From Gracilaria vermiculophylla (Eukaryota; Rhodophyta; Florideophyceae; Gracilariales; Gracilariaceae), in the NCBI GenBank assembly GCA_019155205.2, contig JAHNZQ020000004.1, positions 688,658 to 752,657 of the forward strand: a stretch of 64,000 nt of DNA, given 5' to 3'. The notes under the pieces are model-generated. The model worked only from the letters and a program-made list of their open reading frames with translations, searched no databases and was not told where the DNA came from. This document shows, piece by piece, positions 19,567 to 27,339 of the stretch. How positions within the stretch are numbered: the first letter of the stretch is position 1; the number at the start of each line of letters is the position of its first letter. The position numbers and the translations under genes were made by a program.

Positions 19567-21031
19567 CTAGCCGGTCTCGCCCACGGGTGCGTTCACTGAC
19601 GCCCGGGGGGCGTTCTCCGTGAAGTGGCGTATGTGAGAGAAAAACCGAGCAAACTCGCTCTGGAAGTAGCCCGGAGTGCTTTGAGTGAACGATGGCTTGT
19701 CGAGGAAGGCGCAGTGCCCTCCGTGGGGGGGCACGTGCAGCAAAATTGGTGCGGACGCTATGTCCTGGTGCGTTGGCAAGCTGCTTCCGCACTGGTGGTC
19801 GAAGAACGGGTCGTCCGCGGCATTGATAATGTACGTTGGGACGGATATGCGTTTGAGGGCGTTGCGAGAGTCAACCTGCCCGGGCGCAAGTGTGCGTGTG
19901 GGTGTGTAGGTTGGCGGCGTGCAAACGAGTGGTGAGTGGATGGCGAACGAGACAAGCAGTACGTGTGATGACAACGAAGGGATAGACGCACGGGCGTACC
20001 TGGCGGTAGTAGTCAAAGCGATCTCGAAAGCCGAACACTGGAGAGATGAACACGTCATCGATGGTGCCGATGCGATTGGCGCGCTGCACTTGTTGCGGAT
20101 CAACGGGGTGCGGGTCGAGGCCGTTCTCGAGAGCGTTTGCAAGCTTGGCCCTCATGGTGGCGACGAGGCGGGAGCTGTACACGGCGCCTCGCAGCCCGCT
20201 GTCCAGCTTGGATTGGCAGGCGGCCGGGTCGAAGGGGACGCATGCGGCGGCTGCGGCGGTGACGCCGTAGTGAGTGGTGGCAGTTTGGCCGTGCTTTGCC
20301 AGGAACTGGCACACGATGTTTGCGCCCAACGAAAAGCCGGCGAGGAACACGTGCGGCGGCTGGCGCGAGCAGGCGACGGCGGCGTGACGAATGGCCAGCA
20401 GCAGCGTCTCGACGTCGTCCGTGAAGCCGGCGTGGTAGAGGCGCAGCGTGGTGGGCGGCGGCTCGTGCGCGGCGCACGAGCGGAAGTTGAGCGCGAACAC
20501 CTTTAAAGACGTGGCCTGCAGCGCGGACACCAGCCGGCGCGTGACGATGCCGTGCGAGTTGGACTCGAGCCCGTGCAGGACGACGGCGACGGGCGGCGAG
20601 GGCGGCGCGCGCGGGAGGGGGCGCGCGGGGTCGAAGTCGGGCGGCACGTGCGCGACGGTGCCGCGCGGCGGCGCGCGCTCGCGCGGGCTGAAGGACGCGC
20701 CGTTGGCCACGTCCACCTGCAGCACGGCGGCGGCGTCGGCCGTGCGCAGCTGCAGCCGCGTGTAGTGCACTGGCGGCGGCGGCGGGTAGTAGTTGGCGAG
20801 GATGGTCTGCACGTGCGCGTTGGCCACCGGGAACGGCGTGAACGGCTGCGGCGAGAAGCCGCGCAGCGCGGGGTGCGTCTGCATGGCGGGCGCGGCGCGG
20901 CGGCGGGCGCGGCGAGGGCGGCGGGCGCGGCGGGTGCGACAAAGCGCGTCGCGCGGGCGCGGCGGCGAGGGCACGACGGGGGAAGCGGCGACGAGGAAGG
21001 CGCTCTGCGCGACCGCGCGCACTGCCGGCAT
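19567..21031 (-). CDS. YheT/EMB8-type alpha/beta hydrolase (one intron)
   Basis: On the minus strand exon 1 is 21031-20000 and exon 2 is 19875-19567, giving 446 aa. The 124-nt intron begins GTACGC and ends GGGCAG, phase 0. The protein has HGLESNSHG (153-161, oxyanion region), the nucleophile elbow GFSLGAN (Ser234), AADDPFF (Asp365/366) and HGGHCAF (His398), the complete triad of the YheT/ABHD1-3/plant EMB8 family. These are esterases or lipases of uncertain substrate; plant members can be plastidial. The first 50 residues are Arg/Ala-rich with an early AFLVAASP stretch and could be a plastid or mitochondrial presequence. An internal Met50 is an alternative start. The ATG abuts a long G-tract shared with the divergent STAND gene. 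Confidence 0.88.
19876..19999 (-). other. Intron of the hydrolase gene
   Basis: The intron is 124 nt, phase 0, and lies between YYRQ and VDSRNAL. Without splicing the last part, containing the catalytic Asp and His, would be lost. Confidence 0.85.
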
Positions 21032-21050
21032 GGGGGGGGGGGGGGGCCCG

Positions 21051-21081
<31 letters not shown>

Positions 21082-21128
21082 GCGGCGGGGGGGCGGGGGG
21101 GGGGGGGGGGGCGGTGGCGGCGCCGGAA

Positions 21129-21163
<35 letters not shown>
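21032..21163. repeat. Poly-G tract with short interruptions
   Basis: Several uninterrupted G runs of 10-40 nt are broken by CCCGTT, CGGC, CGGTGG and CGCCGGAA. The tract directly precedes the hydrolase ATG, so it lies in the leader or core promoter of that gene (C-rich on the coding strand). Confidence 0.9.
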
Positions 21164-21564
21164 CGGCGGTGGCGGCAGCGGTGGCGGCGGTGGCGGCAGC
21201 GGTGGCGGCGGTGGCGGCGGAGCAGCAAAGTAACGCGCGCGCGCGCGTTCCACCTCCACCGGCGGCGCTCCAGCGGAAGGTGAGCGCGTGCGCGGCGCGC
21301 GCGCGTGACACGCCATGCGTTCCACCGACGCGCCGCACGTAGTCGTTGCGTCTCGATTCGGCGCTCGCGAGTGGCGCCAAGCGCGCGCGTCGCCCACATC
21401 GCCATGGCCGCCGCTTTCGCTGCTCCACGCGCCGCCGCCGCCGCCCCCGTCGCGTCCGCCTCCGTCGCGTCTACTCGTGCCGCACACCCGGCGCTAGCTA
21501 CCCCCCCCCCCCCCACCGCACCGCACTCCCCCATCTCCCCCCCCCTTCACCGTTCCCCTCCGCC
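21032..21564. promoter_or_regulatory. GC-rich bidirectional promoter with long G-tract
   Basis: This 533-bp spacer separates the start codons of the divergent hydrolase and STAND genes. It begins with about 130 nt of nearly pure G on the + strand (21032-21163), followed by GGC repeats and an alternating CG run at about 21234-21247. Both promoters must lie here. Runs of this kind can form G-quadruplexes; they are also prone to length errors in sequencing. Confidence 0.55.
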
Positions 21565-24500
21565 ATGGCAGACTCCTGGAGCGTCGACCGCTTGCTCCAC
21601 CTCACCCGCAAGCTCTCTCGCAAGCTGCAACCGTTTCGCACTGCGCACGACGATGCCGCCCAGTTGCACGCCACCCTCACCCGCCTCACGCACAGCCTCC
21701 ACCAAATCCTCCGCACCTACCCCTCCGGCGCCTCCCTGCTCTGGATTGACGACGTCGGCGCCGCGCTCCACGCGGCCTACCGCCACCTCGATGCGCACAA
21801 CCCGTCGCGCCCCCGCACGCTCAGCCACCAGCACTCCGCCCCAAACCCCCGCCGCCGCCGCAAGCGCCTCTCCCTCGCCCACCTCTTCGCCTCCCCTTCC
21901 TCGCGCAACGTCGCCCGCCCCACCCCCGCCCCCGACCCGTCCGCCACCCCCCACGCCTCCGCCTCCTCCGCCTCTTCCATCCACCATAAGTTCCGCCACT
22001 CCTTCTCCAGGCTGCTCTTCAGCCCCTCGTCCAGCGCCACCGCCGCAACCTCCTTCACCACCAGCCCGCTCACCATTGCCGCACGCCTGGCCGACGAGTG
22101 GATCATCGCCGTGCGCTCCGCCTCTGAGACCGCCTCCCCCGACGATGTGGACAGCTGGCTCTCGCTCAGCGACGGCCTCCCGCCCATGCCGCAGCAGCAC
22201 TCGGCCTGCCATCACCCCGTTTACCAGCGCCTGTGCCACGTGCTCACCGCCGCCACGTCGCACCACACCCTCTTCCATCACGAGCCCGTTGCCGCCACTG
22301 TCGCCTTGCTAGGTCCGCACGGAGTTGGTAAAACCGCTCTCGCCGTACAACTCGTGCACGACCTGGCCACCACGTTTGCGGACGGCGTCACGTGGATTCA
22401 GCTGGGCGCAAACCTCGCCGAAGAAGAGCTCGTCGACCAGCTTATCCGCTGCGTGGACAGCCTCATCGCCGGCGACTTTCGTTCCTCGGTGCGCTACTGC
22501 TCCTCCGTGTCGGACGTGCTCTCTCGCGCCTCGCGCTTGCTGTCGCACGTCTCAACTCTGCTGGTCGTGGACGATGTCGTCGGCCCCAACGCCACGCAGG
22601 CGCTGGAGGCCATTGTGTCGGCCATAGGCCCGGCCAGCGTTGTGTTGTACACGGCGCCGCGCGCCATCGACCACCAGCCGCAGCAGCTGCTGTGCGCGTC
22701 GTGCGTCGCCACAATCCACGTGCAGCCGCTGCCCCCGCGCGCGCCGGAGGCGGCGCTCATGTTTCGCGCCTGGCTGTCCAAGTCCATGGCGGCCGCCAGC
22801 TCGTGTGCTGATTTCGTGCACATCAACGAGCTGGACGACATCATGCGCGCGTGCCACGGGCTGCCGCTCGCGCTGTCCATGTCGGCCGGCTTCCTGTCGC
22901 GCTTCCCCGCCGACTGGCCGCTGCTGGCCGCGGCGCTGTTTTCGTCCCCGTCGGGCGACGAGACGGTGTTCCGCGTGTTGGGCCTGCTGCGCAACAAGGG
23001 CAAGCAGCGCTTTGAACGGCAGCTGCGCGACCTGGCGTGCTTGCCGGAGGGGGTGTGGATCTCGCTGTCGGCGCTGGCCGACCTGTGGGGCATCGACTAC
23101 CAGTCCATCAAGGAGAGCGCGCGACGCATGGGCCGCATCGCGTTTGCCGACTTTCGTCTCGGCGACTCGAGCGACGACAGTCGCGTGCGCTTCCACTCGC
23201 ACGTGCACCAGTTTTGCCAGCGGCTGGCGTGCGATGAGGACGTGGTGGCGGCGCACCGCAAGATGCTGACCAACATGCGCGACCGCAGATCGCAGACGCT
23301 CAAGTCGCGGCTCAAAACGCACTACCTGTCGTGGTGGTCGGCGTGCTTTGCGGACTCGTACACCAGCCGGCGGCTGCACTGGCACATGGTGAAGGCGCGG
23401 CAGCTGGATCGGCTGCGCGAGCTGATTTGCGACTACGAGTGGGTGTGCCAGCGGCTGGAGCAGCACGGGCTGATCGGGGTGCTGTCGGAGTTTGCCAGCG
23501 CGCTGCACGAGGAGGAGGACGGCGGGTCGGCGGCGGAGGGCGAGGGCATCGAGGCGATCCTGGAGACGCTGCAGGCGGCGGGCAAGCTGCGCGGCGCGCA
23601 GCGGCTGGGCCCCGGCGCGCTGCCGACGTTTCTGGTGGCGCAGCTGCAGGCGCACGAGCGGTGCAGCGCGTACGTGCGCGAGCTGCTGGCGTCCACGTAC
23701 GAGCAGGCGCGGCGGCCGTGGCTCAAGCCCATCCCCGCCGGGGAGCCGCCGCTGCTGTCCAGCGTGACGGACACGGCGTCGCGCTCGCTGTCCGAGCACG
23801 AGTCGCTCAGCGGGAGCGAGCTGTGGAGCGAGTCGGAGCAGAGCGAGCCGCTGGAGCTGGTGGCGCACTGCCTGGCGGCCACGTCCAGCGGCAAGGTGGT
23901 GTGCGGGGCGCGCAACGGCAACATTCACGTGTTCGACGCGGCCAGCGGCAAGAACGTCATCTCGTGGTCGGCGTCGATGCTTTCGGACGACGCCAACGAC
24001 CGGAGCCTCGGCGCCATCACCACGGTGCAGGACTTTGTGGTGTCCGGGCACAAGAGCGGGCGGCTGTACCTGTGGGGCATCCGCAACGGGCAGGTGGAGC
24101 TGATCGAGCAGTCGGGGCGGTGGCAGGAGGGCGTGTGCGCGCTGTCGGCGACGGAGGACGGGGTTGTGGCGGTGGGCGGCGAGCGCGGCGGCATGTACGT
24201 GCTGAAGGGCGTGGACGACTTGGGGTGCAAGGCGGCGCGGGTGGACGTGGAGGGCCTGTGCGACTCGATTTGCTGCGTGTACGTGTTCGGCGACGGGCGC
24301 AAGGTGGCCGGCAGCAGCCTGAACGGGTTTGCCAGCATCTGGACGGTGGGCGAGCGCGGGGGGGCGGCGCGGCGCGTGTCGCTCAACGGGCACCTGCCGT
24401 CGATGGGGCACAAGGAAAACTACATCACGACGTTTGCCAGCCTGGCGGGCGGGAAGCGGCTGCTGTCGTCGTGCCGCGGGGGGGTGGTGAACGCGTGGAA

Positions 24501-24855
24501 CGCGGAGACGGGCGAGTGCCTGTGGACGCAGCACCACGGGTACCAGTTCAGCGGGAGCGCGTCGCTGCAGGCGTTTGGCATCCGGCACTTTGCGTGCGGG
24601 CGGCGCGAGGGGGTCAAGGCGATGAGGCTGCTCAACGTGGGGTACCCGTACATGATCACGCGGGGGGAGGGCGGGCACGAGCTGCTGATTGTGACGGCGG
24701 GCAACAGCCAGGACGTGATGGCGGTTGTGGCGGGCGAGCACATGATCACCAACTGGCTGGAGCTGTGGCACGCGGGCAGCGGCAGCGTGTTCGTGGCGGT
24801 GTGCTACGGCGACGGGCGGGTGCTGTCGTACGAGCTGGTGACGGCGCTCAAGTGA
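21565..24855 (+). CDS. APAF-1-like STAND NTPase with WD40 propeller
   Basis: The protein is 1096 aa. Domains in order: an N-terminal helical region (about 1-80); a basic/Ser-rich linker (81-170); an NB-ARC-type NTPase with P-loop GPHGVGKT (250-257), Walker B LLVVDD (332-337) and HGLPLAL (431-437); a winged-helix region ending in FHSHVHQFC (543-551), at the place of the MHD motif but with Ser for Asp; a helical segment (586-645; HWHMVKARQLDRLRELICDY) resembling the APAF-1 C-terminal helices; and about seven WD40-like blades (765-1095). This is the plan of STAND switches that oligomerise on ligand binding. The N-terminal effector is not CARD, TIR or Death by eye. Immunity or cell-death signalling is inference. 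An ATG at 21565 in a good context was chosen over non-ATG upstream frame. Confidence 0.85.
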   Translation: MADSWSVDRLLHLTRKLSRKLQPFRTAHDDAAQLHATLTRLTHSLHQILRTYPSGASLLWIDDVGAALHAAYRHLDAHNPSRPRTLSHQHSAPNPRRRRKRLSLAHLFASPSSRNVARPTPAPDPSATPHASASSASSIHHKFRHSFSRLLFSPSSSATAATSFTTSPLTIAARLADEWIIAVRSASETASPDDVDSWLSLSDGLPPMPQQHSACHHPVYQRLCHVLTAATSHHTLFHHEPVAATVALLGPHGVGKTALAVQLVHDLATTFADGVTWIQLGANLAEEELVDQLIRCVDSLIAGDFRSSVRYCSSVSDVLSRASRLLSHVSTLLVVDDVVGPNATQALEAIVSAIGPASVVLYTAPRAIDHQPQQLLCASCVATIHVQPLPPRAPEAALMFRAWLSKSMAAASSCADFVHINELDDIMRACHGLPLALSMSAGFLSRFPADWPLLAAALFSSPSGDETVFRVLGLLRNKGKQRFERQLRDLACLPEGVWISLSALADLWGIDYQSIKESARRMGRIAFADFRLGDSSDDSRVRFHSHVHQFCQRLACDEDVVAAHRKMLTNMRDRRSQTLKSRLKTHYLSWWSACFADSYTSRRLHWHMVKARQLDRLRELICDYEWVCQRLEQHGLIGVLSEFASALHEEEDGGSAAEGEGIEAILETLQAAGKLRGAQRLGPGALPTFLVAQLQAHERCSAYVRELLASTYEQARRPWLKPIPAGEPPLLSSVTDTASRSLSEHESLSGSELWSESEQSEPLELVAHCLAATSSGKVVCGARNGNIHVFDAASGKNVISWSASMLSDDANDRSLGAITTVQDFVVSGHKSGRLYLWGIRNGQVELIEQSGRWQEGVCALSATEDGVVAVGGERGGMYVLKGVDDLGCKAARVDVEGLCDSICCVYVFGDGRKVAGSSLNGFASIWTVGERGGAARRVSLNGHLPSMGHKENYITTFASLAGGKRLLSSCRGGVVNAWNAETGECLWTQHHGYQFSGSASLQAFGIRHFACGRREGVKAMRLLNVGYPYMITRGEGGHELLIVTAGNSQDVMAVVAGEHMITNWLELWHAGSGSVFVAVCYGDGRVLSYELVTALK

Positions 24856-25290
24856 GGCGGCGGGGCGCGCGCGCGCGTGCGCGCTGCGTGCACTACCACA
24901 GCGATGCAACAAACATGCGTCACCTGAGCGACCGCACGGCGATGCGCGCTGCGTGTGTGCACTTGACAAGTACAAAGTACGGTGGTTACAAAGGACGACG
25001 ACGACGACGACGACGACGGCGCGCTGCGCGGATGGGCGCGGGCGGGGGCGCGCTGCGTGAAGAGCGACAAGAACTAAAGTTAACGGTACAGCGCACATGC
25101 ATGACAAAGTTATGGACGACGACGCGCCACTGCACGCTGGACACGTGTGCGGGCGCGCGCACGGTGTGGGCAAGGGCGCGCGCCAGCCGCGGCGAGCGCG
25201 CGCGCGCTTGTGTTGGTGGCTTGGCGGCGGCGGCGGCGGCGGCGACGGCGGCGGGGCGTGGCGCGCGGCGCTGCTCCGCGCGCGCGCGCC
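24856..25290. other. Spacer between STAND and cap methyltransferase genes
   Basis: The 435-bp spacer carries the 3' UTR of the STAND gene, a (GAC)8 run at 24994-25017, and a CG-rich leader with GGC repeats before the next ATG. I see no additional gene. Confidence 0.6.
24994..25017. repeat. (GAC)8 microsatellite
   Basis: Eight perfect GAC units in the 3' region of the STAND gene. Confidence 0.9.
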
Positions 25291-26268
25291 ATGGACAACC
25301 CGCAGGTGACGGAGCACTACAACGCGCGGCCGTCGGAGACGCGCGGGGCGCGCAAGCAGTCGCGCATCTTCCAGATGCGCAAGTTCAACAACTGGCTCAA
25401 GTCGGTGCTGATCTACCTGCACACGCGGCCGGGCTACGCGGTGCTGGACCTGTGCTGCGGCAAGGGCGGCGACCTGCACAAGTGGGCGCAGGCGGGCGCG
25501 GCCACGTACGTGGCGTGCGACACGGCCGAGCTGTCGGTGCGCGAGTGCGCCAAGCGCTACAACGGCATGCGGCGCGCGCCGTTCCGGCCGACGCTGCTGG
25601 TGGGCGACTGCTTCAGCGTGGACGTGCAGCGCTTCATCGACGCGAGCGTGAGGTTCGACGTGGTGAGCTGCCAGTTTGCCATCCACTACGCGTTCGAGAG
25701 CGAGGCGCGCGTGCGCAAGCTGATGAACAACGTGACGAGCCGCCTCAAGCCCGGCGGCTTCTTCATCGGCACCACGGTGGACGCCAACGTGCTGGTGCGC
25801 AAGCTGCGCGCCGTGGACGACGGCGCGGTGTCCAACGCGGTGTACGACGTGCGGCTGGACGCGGCGCTGGGGCGCAAGCGCTTCCCCGCGCGCGCGCCGT
25901 ACGGGCTGCGCTACACCTTCTCGCTGGACCACAGCGTGGAGGACTGCCCCGAGTACCTGGTGCACTTCCCCACGTTCGAGCGGCTGGCGGCCGAGTACGA
26001 CCTGCAGCTGGTGCTGCGCTGCAACTTTCACGACTTTTTCCTCGAGTTCTCCGCGCCGCAGTACGCGCAGTTCCGCAACTTGCTGTTCTCCATGCGCGTG
26101 CTGGACGACGGCGGCACCATCGAGGCGCAGCAGTGGGACGCCATCTACCTGTACACGGCGTTTGCGTTCAAGCGCAAGGGCGAGCCCAACCGCGGCGTGG
26201 CCAAGCACGCCGTGGCGAGCTCGGACGTGCAGCCCGTGTCCGCCGACGAGATCGTCATGATGAGTTGA
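25291..26268 (+). CDS. mRNA cap guanine-N7 methyltransferase
   Basis: The protein is 325 aa, close to the catalytic core of yeast Abd1 and human RNMT. It methylates the guanosine cap of nascent mRNA in the nucleus. Seen: the family entry VTEHYNARPSE...MRKFNNWLKSVLI (6-41), SAM motif VLDLCCGKGGDLHKW (51-65), the acidic end of the second strand ACDTAE (75-80), CQFAIHYAFES (127-137), LKPGGFFIGTT (152-162) and the late YLVHFPTFERLA region. The long N-terminal extension seen in animals is absent. The start is the ATG immediately before the conserved core, in a CCGCGCC-ATG-like context. No triphosphatase or guanylyltransferase domain is fused to it. Confidence 0.95.
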   Translation: MDNPQVTEHYNARPSETRGARKQSRIFQMRKFNNWLKSVLIYLHTRPGYAVLDLCCGKGGDLHKWAQAGAATYVACDTAELSVRECAKRYNGMRRAPFRPTLLVGDCFSVDVQRFIDASVRFDVVSCQFAIHYAFESEARVRKLMNNVTSRLKPGGFFIGTTVDANVLVRKLRAVDDGAVSNAVYDVRLDAALGRKRFPARAPYGLRYTFSLDHSVEDCPEYLVHFPTFERLAAEYDLQLVLRCNFHDFFLEFSAPQYAQFRNLLFSMRVLDDGGTIEAQQWDAIYLYTAFAFKRKGEPNRGVAKHAVASSDVQPVSADEIVMMS

Positions 26269-26348
26269 CTGTTGCGCGCGCGCGCGCCGCTGCGGCTGTG
26301 GGCCCGTGTGCGAGCCGCGCGCCGCTCGGGCGGCGTGATGAGTTGTCC

Positions 26349-26395
<47 letters not shown>

Positions 26396-26835
26396 GGCGG
26401 TGACGGTGGCGGTGGCGGAGGGGGAAGGGGGAAGCGTCGCGCGTGCCGTACGCGGCGGCAGCGGCGCGCTTCTCGCGTCAGGTGTGGCGGCGCAACGCGC
26501 GCGCGACGGGCGGCGGCGGCGCCTGTGGCGGCAGCGGCGCGGCGGGCGGATGGGCGGCGGCGCGCGCAGCGGCGCGACGGCGCGACGGCGCGTTGGCGCG
26601 GCGCGCTGGCGCGCGCGCGCGCGGCGCACGCTGCAGAAAACGCAGCTGCGAATAAAAGTGCGGATTAAACACGCGCCGCGTGATGTGCGCCCGAAACAAG
26701 TGGCACGCGGCGGCCGCGCACGCGCGCGCGCGCCGAAGAAAAAGGGCGCTGGGAAAGCGCGGCGCCGGGCGCTAAATTTACGCGCGCGCGTGACGGTGGA
26801 AGGCGCCGGCGCCGCCGCTTGCGCCGGCGGCGGCG

Positions 26836-26869
<34 letters not shown>

Positions 26870-27339
26870 GAACCGGCGGCGACGCGCGCGCAGGATTTTG
26901 CGCGCACTCGCGAGGCTGGCGACGCGCGCGATTCACGTTGCACGCTGGTGGGGGCGCGTGCGCGCGCACGGCCAGCACACAGCGCGCGCACTACGTGTGC
27001 GGCGCGCGCCGCCGCGCAGCGAATGGCGCGCTGCGCGCGGCGCGCGGCGCGCGGCGCGCCGATTGGCGCACGCGCTCGGGCCACGTGCGCGCCGCTGGCC
27101 GCCACGCCGCGCGAGCGGTCGCTTGCGTGCGCTGTACAGCGAGTGCCACAGCGCGCACACGTGGATACATTCTGCTTTACGCCCTCTACGAGCTCAAGTA
27201 GCGCTACGTGCCTGCCAGCCCTACTGTACACCGGCCCAAAAAGTGATGCGTCAGTTAGTAACAAAAACAGCCTGCGCACGCCCCACCCGTGCTGCACCTC
27301 CCTCACTCAGCACTCCCGCCCCGCCCCGCCGCACCCCCG
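26269..27339. other. Convergent GC-rich spacer with GGC repeats
   Basis: About 1.1 kb lies between the stops of the cap methyltransferase and the AGC kinase. It is dominated by GGC/GCC runs (26346-26420 and 26826-26870) and alternating CG. AATAAA at about 26650 could be a polyadenylation signal for the cap methyltransferase. The long frames here are compositional. Confidence 0.55.
26346..26420. repeat. (GGC)n trinucleotide tract
   Basis: Over a dozen perfect GGC units grade into GGT/GGC imperfect repeats. Similar tracts recur at 26826-26870, 31746-31778 and 33574-33616. Confidence 0.85.

Noticed and set aside
22552..26208. 1218-codon open frame on the minus strand across the STAND and cap methyltransferase genes
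   Set aside because: Its translation is Val/Arg/His/Ala-rich without domains and lies opposite two genes with clear motifs. GC-rich third positions remove stops from the opposite strand.
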